The notes: a model not told the origin generated them from the sequence alone. Positions 1 through 8,962 are shown, numbered from the stretch's first letter. The stretch: 22,622 nucleotides of DNA from Clostridiales bacterium (GCA_004556925.1 SFFI01000022.1:1-22622); one strand, 5' to 3'. A program made the numbers and translations.

Positions 1-2
1 TA

Positions 3-785
3 GTAAATAATAACAAAAGTCAGCCTGATAAATGGGAACTTGGTGATCTTATTGGATATCCAATGTTCCGCCTTGATTCGGGCTTTATTCCTTTGCATGT
101 TGTAGGAATTGTGAGTGGCCGCAATGCGCCTCCTTACGCCCTTATGGGACCGCTAAGCTTTGCTGCTTATGCGGATCAGACCAAGGAAGGAAAAGAATTT
201 TTACATTATATCAGTGCGGAACTGTGTATAAAACCAGAGTTTAACCGAGACTTGCCCGAACTCATTAGTGAGATGCAAGAATTCTCAAATCAATATCATG
301 CTGATTTTATATTTCGCAATAGGGAGACTTTATCAGCAGCAAAGCAAGATATGAAGGCACCTATCCTCAAAGCTCAAGATGATGAATTAAAAATGGTGGT
401 AAGACCATTGGAAAAAAACAATCAACTTCTGAGTATCCTCTTTCCCATATGCTTTATCCTCATCCTGGGTCTGATATTTTTTGCTAATTTCATGCTAGTC
501 CAACAGCGCAAACAGGAATTGGAAATATCTCGCATATTAGGTGTTCCCAAAAGTAGTCTCAGAACTTCCATTTTATGGGATGCCTTGGTGCTAACTTTTA
601 TTTCTGAGTTGACCGGCCTTCTGCTGCTTATTGTGACTAGTATGGTGAATCCGGAGATTATTTGGCTACTGCTTGCTCTTTGTGGATGTATTTTTGTCGT
701 TTCTATTGCTGCTAATTTAATTGGAGTAAATATAATCTTAGCACAATCTCCCCTGCAAATGATGCAGAAGGCAAAGGAGCAATAA
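3..785 (+). CDS. FtsX/MacB-type ABC transporter permease, 5' end outside the window
   Basis: The reading frame is open from the first complete codon of the window, so the gene starts upstream and only the last 260 codons are seen; the ATG at 63 is probably internal. The visible part has an extracytoplasmic stretch, then three hydrophobic membrane segments (about 423-500, 570-641 and 660-731). After the first is a basic cytoplasmic loop with the motif SRILGVPKSSLR, typical of FtsX-like permeases, where it couples to the ATPase. This topology (large outer domain, C-terminal membrane bundle) is that of MacB-type and bacteriocin-associated permeases. The ATPase gene at 928 is the likely partner. 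The AT-rich composition matches the rest of the first 4.8 kb. The substrate cannot be read from this fragment. Confidence 0.75.
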   Translation, partial: VNNNKSQPDKWELGDLIGYPMFRLDSGFIPLHVVGIVSGRNAPPYALMGPLSFAAYADQTKEGKEFLHYISAELCIKPEFNRDLPELISEMQEFSNQYHADFIFRNRETLSAAKQDMKAPILKAQDDELKMVVRPLEKNNQLLSILFPICFILILGLIFFANFMLVQQRKQELEISRILGVPKSSLRTSILWDALVLTFISELTGLLLLIVTSMVNPEIIWLLLALCGCIFVVSIAANLIGVNIILAQSPLQMMQKAKEQ

Positions 786-908
786 TGAATAAGATACCGT
801 ATATATTAAAGAAATATACCTGCTGAGTATTTAAACAATTATGGATTTAATAGCATTAACAAAATAATTAAAATTGTTGATGATTTAAGGTATAGAGAAA
901 ATTCTTAA
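785..908 (+). pseudogene. Short broken ORF between permease and ATPase genes
   Basis: An ATG overlaps the permease stop (TAATG) and gives 13 codons starting MNKIPYILKKYT before a TGA. A +1 shift near 812-822 opens a frame that reads PAEYLNNYGFNSINKI and onward to a TAA at 906-908. Joined, this would be a peptide of about 40 residues. It may be a frameshifted small gene of the transporter cassette or chance; I recognise no family. Confidence 0.25.
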
Positions 909-927
909 GCGCAATGAGGGGGTACTG

Positions 928-1590
928 ATGACGATATTAATGTGCAACAAAGTAGCTTATAAATATCCTGGAAGCTCAGAATACGCTATTAAAGATATCA
1001 ATTGCAGCTTTCAACATGCGAGCATTACGTCAATTGTTGGTGAATCAGGAAGTGGCAAAAGCACTCTTTTATCACTATTAGCTGGTTTAGATATCCCAAC
1101 TGAAGGCGAGATTTTTTACGACAAGATCCCCCTGGGTGCAATTAATCCAGACCTTTACCGGCGTGAAAAAGTTTCGATGATTTTTCAAGACTTTAATCTA
1201 TTTCCACTCTTAACAGTTATTGAAAATGCGTGTGTTCCTCAATTATTATTGGGAGCAGACAGAACTAGTGCTAAAAAAACTGCAAAAACACTTCTTCAAT
1301 CAGTAGGTATTTCTGAAGATAAGTTTCACCGTTACCCTTCTAATTTATCGGGGGGAGAGCAACAACGAGTGGCAATTGCTCGAGCTTTATCATCGGGCGC
1401 GAAAATTTTATTGGCAGACGAGCCGACTGGAAATCTTGATAAAGACAATTCCTATAAGGTAATTAACATATTAACTAAATTAGCACATGAGTTAGGCTAT
1501 TGTGTAGTCCTGGTAACGCACGATTGCGAAATCTCTAGACAAACAGATAAAATTTATAGAATGCGAAGTGGAAAACTACTTGATGACTAG
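928..1590 (+). CDS. ABC transporter ATP-binding protein, MacB/LolD type
   Basis: A 220-residue protein with every nucleotide-binding-domain motif in order: Walker A GESGSGKST (38-46), Q-loop Gln87, signature LSGGEQQR (140-147), Walker B with catalytic Glu in LLADEP (161-166), D-loop GNLD and H-loop His198. The length and the LADEPTGNLD wording are typical of ATPases paired with FtsX-like permeases (MacB, LolD, lactococcin-972-type export cassettes). GAGGGGG about 6 bases before the ATG is a good ribosome binding site. The truncated permease upstream is the expected partner. The pair could export a peptide or act on the cell envelope; the substrate is not visible. Confidence 0.9.
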   Translation: MTILMCNKVAYKYPGSSEYAIKDINCSFQHASITSIVGESGSGKSTLLSLLAGLDIPTEGEIFYDKIPLGAINPDLYRREKVSMIFQDFNLFPLLTVIENACVPQLLLGADRTSAKKTAKTLLQSVGISEDKFHRYPSNLSGGEQQRVAIARALSSGAKILLADEPTGNLDKDNSYKVINILTKLAHELGYCVVLVTHDCEISRQTDKIYRMRSGKLLDD

Positions 1591-1696
1591 GCGGAGCTTT
1601 TTTCAGTTGCACAAGGAATAATTTGTTAAGGAAACAGCAATGGTGCCAATTCATACCGTAGCAATAATAACAACAACATAAAACATTTAAAATAAA

Positions 1697-3539
1697 ATGA
1701 AGACGTGTGTAATAAAACAAACCAAACTACTCAAACAGTCTATTCTTTTCTGCTTGCGTATTTCGTGGCAAGCTTCAAGGCTCTATACTATTACACGCTT
1801 AATTATTGAGATTTTTTTGCCATTTATTCCCACTATTCTAGCTTCTCTTAATAAATCTATATTAAACACTATTTCCGGCGCTACAGTTACCGAGAATCCC
1901 ATCTTTTTTTATCGCGGTTGGTAGCTTTAGTTTTATTTTTTACAGTAGTCCAATCTCTCCTTAATAACTGGGAAAAATATATTTTTCAACAACATACAGA
2001 ACTCATTCAGAATAGGATAACCGTTGACCAGTTAAATCATGTTCTAGCAATGGACCTAGCTTTTTTTGATAAGCCTGACTGTTACGACAACCTTATTTCT
2101 TCGGTAAGTGATTCATATGCTATTGCAGATGAGATCTGGACATTGATGTCTTTTGCTAGTGCTTTAACAGCGTTTGGCATAACTTTTTCTATCTTAATTA
2201 ATTGGAGTATACTGTATACAGTAATTATCATTGTAGTAGGTCTCCCATCTTCTATTATTACCACCCTGTTTACAAAAAAGCACTACCAGATGAGTCTGGA
2301 ACAAATTAAGGATGGGCGTAGGCTATCACTCCTACAAAACATTTCATTTAATAAGATGTATGCACAAGATATTAGGCTTTTTCATGCTGGACCTGAAATC
2401 CTGAGGCGCTTTAAATTTATCTGGAAGTCGATGTTCTTAGATAAACAAGAAATTCAAAAAAAATATTCTTTTTTTATTTCTTTTTCTAATCTTTTCCCGC
2501 TGATTACAATCGTTATAATTGGATTCTATTTAGCAACCGAAGTTATCTACCAACAAATGACTATTGGCGACTACACCTTTTATGTTAGTGTATTACAACA
2601 GTTGTGGGTGGTTTAGTTGGTCTGAGTTCATCTATATTAGTTCTTTATGGAAATCGCTTAAAGTTTGAAAATCTCCAGATCTTTATGGAATGGAGGAATA
2701 CTATCGTAGATGGTCCTCAAGTACTAGAAGCTCCTATAGAGTCGATTGAATTTTCACATGTAAGTTTTCGTTACACAGATGAGGATCCGCTTATCTTAAA
2801 TGATATCTCTTTCAAAGTTATAACCCCTGAAACATTAGCCATAGTTGGAGTTAACGGCTCAGGTAAAAGCACTCTCATTAAACTTCTCCTACGTATGTAC
2901 GAACCTACCAATGGCGTAATATTAATTAACGGTGAGGATATCAAGATATTTTCTATAGAATCACTTCGGTCTCAATTTAGTGTTTACTTTCAAGGCATGT
3001 TGAATTTTCCAACCTCGCTACGAGAGAATTTTACAATTGGCGATAGAAGAATATGTGACAAGTTGGCTCAAAATGATTTTACTGACACAGAAAGGCAGGA
3101 ATTAGATGAAAGAATATTACTAGCATTGAAAGCTTGTAATACCTCAGACATTCTAGCTAGAGCTATTTTGGGACTTGACCACCCTGTGTCAAGACTTTTT
3201 GATGCAACAGGTCTGGAGCTCTCAGCAGGGCAAAATCAAAAGCTTGCAATTGCACGAGCCTTGTTTAGAGACCATAGTTCCTTGATATTAGATGAGCCAA
3301 CAGCAAGTCTTGATGCTGAGACTGAATTCACAATCTGGCAGATGATCAGGCAAAAGAAAGAGGAGAAACTAATTATTTTGGTGACTCAAAAGTTAACAAA
3401 TTTACAAATGGCTGATAAAATTATTTTAATTGAGCGCGGTCGTATCTTGGAGAGTGGCTCGTATAAAGAACTCCTTATGAATAATGGTAAATTTTCCGAA
3501 CTTTATTGTTATCAACAAAATAATGTAGGATCCTCCTAA
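1697..3539 (+). pseudogene. ABC exporter (membrane domain plus ATPase) split by two frameshifts
   Basis: Three consecutive frames (1697-1924, 1918-2616, 2604-3539) together form one half-transporter of about 610 residues. Membrane segments lie in the first two parts. The ATPase in the third has Walker A VGVNGSGKST, signature LSAGQNQKLAIARAL and Walker B LILDEPTASLD. Both junctions need a -1 shift, equivalent to one lost base: in the T-run at 1904-1910 (7 T) and in the GGG at 2606-2608. Homology is continuous across both, so this is a recently broken gene or a pair of homopolymer sequencing errors. The signature reads LSAGQ rather than LSGGQ, and the switch (H-loop) residue is Gln in LVTQKL, so even a repaired protein may be a weak ATPase. 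It lacks a C39 peptidase domain. It is probably related to the export cassette upstream. Confidence 0.8.
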
Positions 3540-3642
3540 TGGATATTTTGTAATATTGAGTAATGCATACACATATTTCTTAGGTAAACGTGCTCAAAAA
3601 GTCCAGCGGTAAATAGTCAATAGACTTTTTACATAGAAAGCA

Positions 3643-3666
3643 CCTTGAAAATAAGCAGTTTCAAGG
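3643..3666 (+). terminator. Short perfect hairpin after the exporter
   Basis: CCTTGAAA and TTTCAAGG form an 8-bp stem with an 8-base loop, about 100 bases after the exporter stop. There is no U-tract, so intrinsic termination is uncertain. A second, longer-loop pairing AAAAAGTC/GACTTTTT lies just upstream (about 3595-3630). The rest of 3540-3788 shows no gene. Confidence 0.35.
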
Positions 3667-3788
3667 TTCAAAAACTATGATACGAGGACAACATAAATGA
3701 ACCGTCTAAGGTCTGCTTTGTAAATTAGGAGCAAAAAGGTGCTCCGTGCCATGTAGACACGACGAACATGCGAATGAAAGGTGAACTC

Positions 3789-4607
3789 ATGAGACAGAAA
3801 GTATTGAGTTTGGGTTTATCGGTAATTATGCTCTTGGCTTGCTTGACTTCGGTAATGTCGGCTGAGGTTGAAAATAATGATGTGGCATCAATTACTATTT
3901 CGTTTAACGAAGGTATGGCTCTATCTGGAGAAACTGTAGCAAGTGGATTTGAAGCAACAAGTGTCAAAAACTTTTTTGAAGACAATGAAATTAATTATGA
4001 CTATTACAAAGATTGGCTGTACAAACAGGAAACAGAAGATTTAGAATCTGTGACTATTACGGTTTTACCTTCCAATAATGGAGTTACTCCACAGTCTGTT
4101 AATTCTGTAATACAGGGTGACCGCATGGTATATGTTGATCGCAATTATCATTATCACCCTAAGAATAATCAATTTATTAAAGTTATTACATCTTTGGCGT
4201 CTATTATTGGCATTACTGCCCCAGACACTTATTTTGGTACGGATCGGGTAAGACAAGAGAAAGAGTATTATGTCAATGATGATGCCAATCGAGTGGTGAC
4301 AAAATTTGTGGAGTTATATGCTCCCGTTTCAGGAAAGACTCAATGGTATGCATGGGGATATGCAGAAGGCGATTATGTGAGACATGGTGTTCAACATTAT
4401 TATAAGGGGCTTGAAGTTGGTTCCAAAAAAAATTTCTATCATCAGTACTATACGGAGAACTATTATAGGGAATTAGCATTGGTGAATCTTGTGAAAGAAG
4501 CTTATTCAAGAGGGCGCGACTATCGTGAGGTAGCTGATGCATATGCCTCTTCAATTGGTGGATATACTCTGTTCGATAGAAACATCACCGCCGCGAAGTA
4601 CCTGTAA
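3789..4607 (+). CDS. Secreted protein of unknown function
   Basis: I chose the ATG at 3789 over the in-frame one at 3768 because AAAGGTG lies just before it and translation then begins directly with a signal peptide, MRQKVLSLGLSVIMLLACL. Cleavage could be by signal peptidase I after VMSA, or at the LLAC lipobox-like sequence, which would make it a lipoprotein. The mature protein of about 250 residues is rich in Tyr, Asn and Asp and has no other membrane segment. I see an acidic first third, a Tyr/His-rich middle (YVDRNYHYHP) and a Tyr-rich C-terminal half (YAWGYAEGD, HQYYTENYYRE). I recognise no family. It follows the export cassette and may be cargo or an accessory of it, but that is only an inference from position. 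Confidence 0.7.
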   Translation: MRQKVLSLGLSVIMLLACLTSVMSAEVENNDVASITISFNEGMALSGETVASGFEATSVKNFFEDNEINYDYYKDWLYKQETEDLESVTITVLPSNNGVTPQSVNSVIQGDRMVYVDRNYHYHPKNNQFIKVITSLASIIGITAPDTYFGTDRVRQEKEYYVNDDANRVVTKFVELYAPVSGKTQWYAWGYAEGDYVRHGVQHYYKGLEVGSKKNFYHQYYTENYYRELALVNLVKEAYSRGRDYREVADAYASSIGGYTLFDRNITAAKYL

Positions 4608-4632
4608 TATGACAATTTGGTGATTAATTAAT

Positions 4633-4869
4633 ATGGGATATCATGGCTGGGTCTGGATTGTTAGGGGGATTGGACTCCTGGGAGGAGCCTTCTTTCTGAG
4701 GTGGAGGCTACATGATGATGCGATTTCTTTCGTAATAGGTATTGTAATCTTCTTGATAGCACTTGTTATTGCTGGCGTGAAACTTAGATGTCCTCATTGT
4801 GGAAAGAGGATCCCAGAACAATTGAGCATGCGGATAGATTGTTGTCCCCACTGTGGCAAACGCCTATAA
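4633..4869 (+). CDS. Small membrane protein with C-terminal zinc ribbon
   Basis: A 78-residue protein with two hydrophobic segments (about 9-22 and 30-48). A compact C-terminal zinc ribbon follows, made of two CPHCGKR knuckles separated by about 16 residues, the second preceded by an extra Cys. Small proteins of this design are common in Bacillota and their function is unknown. It starts 25 bases after the secreted-protein stop, so it may be co-transcribed with it. The ribosome binding site is weak (TTGGTGATT). The zinc knuckles make the reading frame convincing despite its size. Confidence 0.65.
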   Translation: MGYHGWVWIVRGIGLLGGAFFLRWRLHDDAISFVIGIVIFLIALVIAGVKLRCPHCGKRIPEQLSMRIDCCPHCGKRL

Positions 4870-4900
4870 GGAATGATTCCATCAAAAAGGAGAAGCCTCT

Positions 4901-6052
4901 ATGACCTGTCCCATCTACAAAAAATGTGGCGCCTGCTACTATCCCCACCAGGATTACCAGGCTTCCCTGGACGATAAAAAACGCCAGCTGGAAAAGCTCC
5001 TGGGCCTGGAAGTCAGGGCCATGCATCCCTCACCCGAACCCTACCATTACCGCAACAAGGTTCACGCCGCCTTCTCCTATGACCGGGGCAGGAGCCTCAT
5101 GGGCAAATTTGCAAAAAACACCCCTCGGGTCCTGGAGGTGGACGATTGCCTTCTTGAAAATGAGAAGGCCCAGGCGATCAACCACAGCGTCAAGAAACTC
5201 GCCCAAGACTTTGCCTGGCCCTTCTACGACGTGCGCACGGGCCAAGGCCTTTTGAAATCCTCCCTGGTCCGGGTGGCAGAGGAGACTGGGCGGATCTTGG
5301 TCACTCTGGTGGTCACCCAAAAGCAGGTCCCCTCTAAACAAAACTTTATCAAGGCCCTTCGTAAGCGTCACCCGGAAATTACCGGCCTGGTTTTCAACTA
5401 CAATCCGCTGGATACCCCCTTTATCTTGGGTGACCAAGAGTTTAAGGGCTTTGGCCCTGGCTATATTGTGGACCAACTCCTCGGCCACAGCTTCCGCATC
5501 TCTTCTCAGTCCTTCTACCAGGTCAATAAGGGGGTCTGCGAACTCCTCTACCACCGGGCCTTAGAACTCGTAGGACCGGAAGGTCAGGAAGTCTTGGTAG
5601 ATGCCTATTCCGGTATTGGAACCATCAGCCTCTACTTCGCTCCCCGGGTTAAGCAGGTCTACGGCGTGGAAAATAACCGCCAGGCCGTCAAGGATGCCAT
5701 CGCCAACGCCAAGCACAATCAAATTGGGAACGCCTTCTTCCTCTGCGAAGATACCGGCGCTTATCTGGAAGGCCTAGTCCAGGCCGGCGACCAGCCCGAC
5801 ATCCTCATTCTAGACCCCGCCCGGTCCGGCCTCGACCCCCGCGCCCTGCGCGCCGTCAGAGCCCTCCAAGTCCCCAAACTCCTTTACATCTCCTGCAACC
5901 CCGAGGCCCTCGCCGCCGAGCTTCCCCAGCTCCGCAAAAGCTACCGCGTGCAAACCGTCGAAGCCTTCGACATGTTCCCCTGGACCGAGCATGTGGAGAC
6001 TGTTACGTTATTGTCCAAACTAAACACTGAACACCATATGATAACGCAGTAA
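4901..6052 (+). CDS. rlmD: 23S rRNA uracil-C5 methyltransferase (RlmD/RumA family)
   Basis: A 383-residue SAM-dependent enzyme that methylates a uracil C5 in 23S rRNA. It lacks the N-terminal TRAM domain of longer relatives and opens with the Fe-S ligands Cys3, Cys9 and Cys12 (C-x5-C-x2-C); Cys83 is the likely fourth, matching RumA spacing. The SAM-binding core is DAYSGIGTIS. The catalytic region is LILDPARSG followed by YISCNPEAL, with Cys332 as nucleophile, then MFPWTEHVETVTLLS. AAAAAGGAGAAG precedes the ATG. The gene is G+C-richer than both flanks. The last dozen or so residues after TLLSK look foreign, because the 3' end runs into an IS3 remnant. Whether it modifies U1939, U747 or both (RlmCD-like) cannot be told here. 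Confidence 0.9.
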   Translation: MTCPIYKKCGACYYPHQDYQASLDDKKRQLEKLLGLEVRAMHPSPEPYHYRNKVHAAFSYDRGRSLMGKFAKNTPRVLEVDDCLLENEKAQAINHSVKKLAQDFAWPFYDVRTGQGLLKSSLVRVAEETGRILVTLVVTQKQVPSKQNFIKALRKRHPEITGLVFNYNPLDTPFILGDQEFKGFGPGYIVDQLLGHSFRISSQSFYQVNKGVCELLYHRALELVGPEGQEVLVDAYSGIGTISLYFAPRVKQVYGVENNRQAVKDAIANAKHNQIGNAFFLCEDTGAYLEGLVQAGDQPDILILDPARSGLDPRALRAVRALQVPKLLYISCNPEALAAELPQLRKSYRVQTVEAFDMFPWTEHVETVTLLSKLNTEHHMITQ

Positions 6053-6222
6053 GCGAAGCAGTCAATAAAGTAATGAAGACAGAATTCATATATCAGGAGA
6101 ACTTTACTAATTTCCAAGAACTTAATCTAAAATTAGCAGAATACGTATATTGGTATAATAACCTAAGAATTCATGGATATTTAGGATATAAAACACCAGT
6201 AGAATATAGAAAAGCAGAATAA
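6031..6222 (+). mobile_element. IS3-family (IS150-like) transposase C-terminal remnant
   Basis: An open frame offset from the methyltransferase reads TPYDNAVSEAVNKVMKTEF and later YWYNNLRIHGYLGYKTPVEY, ending at a TAA at 6220-6222. These are the conserved end of the DDE transposase core (the YDNA...E region) and the rve_3 tail of IS3/IS150 transposases. Only about 63 codons remain, with a stop just upstream, so it is a dead fragment. It overlaps the last codons of the preceding methyltransferase. Confidence 0.85.
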
Positions 6223-6262
6223 AAAGCTCTGGAAGTTTCATAAATTAAATAAAATATATGAA

Positions 6263-6322
6263 CAGACTGTCAAGGGCAAATTTCAACGAAATTTGGGCGA
6301 AGCCTTCACCCTTGATTGTCTG
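6263..6322. repeat. Double hairpin at the end of the IS remnant
   Basis: Outer arms CAGACTGTCAAGGG (6263-6276) and CCCTTGATTGTCTG (6309-6322) pair with 3 mismatches. Inside is a perfect 8-bp stem CAAATTTC/GAAATTTG (6277-6295) with a 3-base loop. It lies 40 bases after the transposase remnant and is probably its terminal structure or terminator. The remaining gap 6323-6569 has no convincing complete gene. Confidence 0.55.
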
Positions 6323-6443
6323 AGAATATATTTTATAATCTAAAGAAACTTTCAAGCTTGATAATGTTCGGTTATAAATTGTCTAAAAAAAGTTGCCATT
6401 CCATGTATTTGGGTTCATTAGAAGAATGCCGAGCAATGGGTAA

Positions 6444-6551
6444 CATGACGCTGATGTGTTTATACACAAAAAAGCTACACGTGCGTTGGCTGACAACAGG
6501 GAGCTAAGTAAATTAACACCAGCTAAAATGTTTGACGCTATTAATAAATGA
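6444..6551 (+). pseudogene. C-terminal fragment of an unidentified gene
   Basis: Between a stop at 6441 and TGA at 6549 the frame reads DADVFIHKKATRALADNR and then ELSKLTPAKMFDAINK. The composition is protein-like, but there is no start signal and I recognise no family. It looks like the tail of a gene deleted with the IS insertion. Confidence 0.25.
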
Positions 6552-6569
6552 CAAGTATATGAAATTGGT

Positions 6570-6598
6570 TTTACCTAGTTTAAAAAAGAAATTATAAT
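6570..6598 (+). promoter_or_regulatory. Sigma-A type promoter for the CopZ-like gene
   Basis: TTTACC (6570-6575), a 17-base spacer, then TATAAT (6593-6598). Transcription would start near 6605, so the ATG at 6605 would have no leader. This supports the start at 6620. Confidence 0.6.
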
Positions 6599-6619
6599 GA
6601 AAATATGGAGGCTAAGAAT

Positions 6620-7099
<480 letters not shown>

Positions 7100-7343
7100 T
7101 TACAGTCGATATGTTCCTACAAACGAGAGCCAATCTTTGATATGTTTCCATCTACGAGCGTGGATATGTTCCCCATAACCATAGGGGTTGAGACTGTCTG
7201 TTTGATGTCAAGAGTAAAGGACTAAACAGTATAGAATAGGCTTGAAATCAAGGGGTTCCGAGGATATTGCCCTGGTTTGGGAAGATGATGGAAGCTCTGG
7301 GGTATGATATAGAGCTTCGGTATGTGAGACGGGAGGAAGAGTT

Positions 7344-7670
7344 ATGGCATCGAGTAAAGAATATCTCAATTACATATTAGAACAGCTATCTGGTTTAGAG
7401 GATATTTCCTATCGCGCAATGATGGGAGAGTACATTTTATATTACCGAGGATAAATCATCGGCGGCATTTATGATGACAGACTACTTGTAAAGCCCGTCC
7501 CATCCGCGGTCTCATATATGAGTTGTCCGAAGTTTGAACTTCCTTACACAGGGGCAAAGGAAATGCTGCTGGTTGAGGAAGTTGATAACAGGGAGAAGCT
7601 ATGTGGCTTGCTGTCGGCGATGTACGAGGAATTGCCAAAGCCGAAAAAGAAGAAAAGACGTGGAGGATGA
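7344..7670 (+). pseudogene. TfoX/Sxy N-terminal-domain protein with an internal stop
   Basis: A ribosome binding site GGGAGG (7331-7336) precedes ATG 7344. The frame reads MASSKEYLNYILEQLSG, then SYRAMMGEYILYYRG, a TAA at 7452-7454, then IIGGIYDDRLLVKPVPSAV and on to ELPKPKKKKRRGG. Read through the stop it is a full 108-residue TfoX-N protein. Relatives have Lys at the stop position (AAA to TAA, one base). No other lesion is visible, so the mutation is recent or a sequencing error. Just upstream (about 7283-7340) another frame reads MMEALGYDIELRYVRREEE, which resembles the tail of a helix-turn-helix protein and may be a further remnant. Confidence 0.75.
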
Positions 7671-7753
7671 GGCTATTGATGGATTTACGTGATGAAAGTA
7701 TGACAGTGTTAAATCAGAATTTATTGGGATAAAAGAGAGGACTGCAAGGCCAT

Positions 7754-8284
7754 ATGAAGCATGAAGAAATAAGAGGAAAAAAGATTATACTGCGCAGGCA
7801 AAGAGAAGAAGACGCTCCGTTTTTCGCCTATTGGTTTAATCAGCCGCAGGTTATGTTTCAATGCGGATTTGAGAAGACAACCGATGAAGAAGAGGAGAAA
7901 AGAACTATTAACGTCAGCCACAAATCGGAAGACTCGGTTTGGTTTACGATTACTGATCTTGACGGTAATATTATTGGCGAGACCGGTTTGCTCCGTATGT
8001 TTCCCGCGTGGCACCAAACCGATCTGACGATTATTATTCCAGACCCTGAAATGCAGCATAAAGGATATGGTTCGGAAGCAATCCGCATCATGCTGGACAT
8101 GGCATTTCATGAGTATGAGATGCATCGTGTCTCGATCGGCGTGGTAGGGTTGAATACAGATGCACTGGAATTCTACAAGAAAATCGGTTTCAAGCAGGAA
8201 GGTATTTTAGAAGAGGCATATTATTATAACGATGAGTACAGCGATTTTATAATGATGCGAATCCTTAGCCAAGAATGGAAATAA
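7754..8284 (+). CDS. GNAT-family N-acetyltransferase (RimJ/RimL-like)
   Basis: A 176-residue cytosolic acyltransferase. The fold is clear from the N-terminal KKIILRRQREEDAPFF, the central strand NIIGETGLLR, the acetyl-CoA pyrophosphate loop region MQHKGYGSEAIRIMLDMAF (the Q-x-x-G-x-G-x-A motif as HKGYGSEA) and the C-terminal NTDALEFYKKIGFKQEGILEEA. The last motif is typical of RimJ/RimL-type enzymes that acetylate N-terminal amines, and also of small-molecule detoxifying relatives. The substrate is unknown. A weak AAGG lies just before the ATG. It sits among remnants in the AT-rich patch, with no obvious partner. Confidence 0.85.
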   Translation: MKHEEIRGKKIILRRQREEDAPFFAYWFNQPQVMFQCGFEKTTDEEEEKRTINVSHKSEDSVWFTITDLDGNIIGETGLLRMFPAWHQTDLTIIIPDPEMQHKGYGSEAIRIMLDMAFHEYEMHRVSIGVVGLNTDALEFYKKIGFKQEGILEEAYYYNDEYSDFIMMRILSQEWK

Positions 8285-8389
8285 GCGACAAATTCCAGTT
8301 TGCAGTGCCTTAGACTTTTTCCATTCAACGACATTCCCCTTGCCAACTTCCACCCTGCAACGAGCGTTAAGACCAAGTTCTTGATGTAG

Positions 8390-8962
8390 GGTTATCATCA
8401 GGGTAGTCTTAATACATGTGGAGAGTATAATCGTGTAATTGGGAACATGGAGCTTGAACCGCTGATTGCAATCCCCATCTTCATTCATGATTTTCTTTGT
8501 ATTCACCCGTTTAATGACGGGAACGGACGCATGAGTAGACTGCTTACAACGTTGCTTCTGTACAGAAATGGGTTTTATGTAGGGAAATATATATCACTTG
8601 AGGCAAAAATCGCAAAAAACAAGGATCTTTACTATGACGCGCTATATGAATCACAGATTGGATGGCATGAGGGAACTGACGATCCTGTTCCATTTATAAA
8701 ATATTTGCTTGGAACAATTCTTTCAGCCTATCGGGATTTTGAAGATCGCTTTGCACTCGTAGAAACAAAGCGCCCCGCCCTTGATACGGTAAGGCTTGCA
8801 ACTCAAAGCAAGATAGGCAGCTTTACCAAACAGGATATAAGAGAACTTTGCCCATCGCTGAGTATCAGCTCCATCGAAGGAGCACTTCGAAAGTTGGTGG
8901 CTTCCGGCGAACTGAAAAGAGAGGGCAAAGGGAAAAACACCTGCTACTTTAGAACGAAATAG
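8390..8962 (+). pseudogene. Fic-domain protein, 5'-truncated
   Basis: The frame from the ATG at 8447 (open back to 8390) encodes the Fic core IHPFNDGNGRMSRL, matching HPFx[D/N]GNGRxxR, the AMP-transferase active site with catalytic His. A C-terminal winged-helix-like part follows (TKQDIRELCPSLSISSIEGALRKL). Fic proteins of this class are usually 330-380 residues; this one has 171 and lacks the N-terminal helices, including any inhibitory helix and much of the flap. No ribosome binding site precedes the ATG. It is therefore most likely a fragment, although the catalytic loop itself is intact. The interval 8285-8389 before it is unexplained. Confidence 0.75.

Noticed and set aside
1905..1911. 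TTTTTTA as a programmed -1 frameshift heptamer in the exporter gene
   Set aside because: The reading phase does not match X-XXY-YYZ, no downstream stimulatory structure is evident, and a second unrelated frameshift occurs later.
5030..5554. Long minus-strand frame of 174 codons
   Set aside because: It is the antisense shadow of the methyltransferase gene; its composition follows the codon pattern of the opposite strand.
6316..6507. 63-codon frame starting inside the IS-end hairpin
   Set aside because: No start signal or family resemblance; a different frame in the same region looks more like a gene remnant.
7108..7175. Three GATATGTTCC-like repeats
   Set aside because: Spacing (31 and 24 bp) and flanking sequence are inconsistent; too weak to call an array.
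8207..8506. Minus-strand 99-codon frame as a gene
   Set aside because: Most of it is antisense to the GNAT and Fic genes; only about 55 codons in the gap look protein-like, so I mention it but do not call it.
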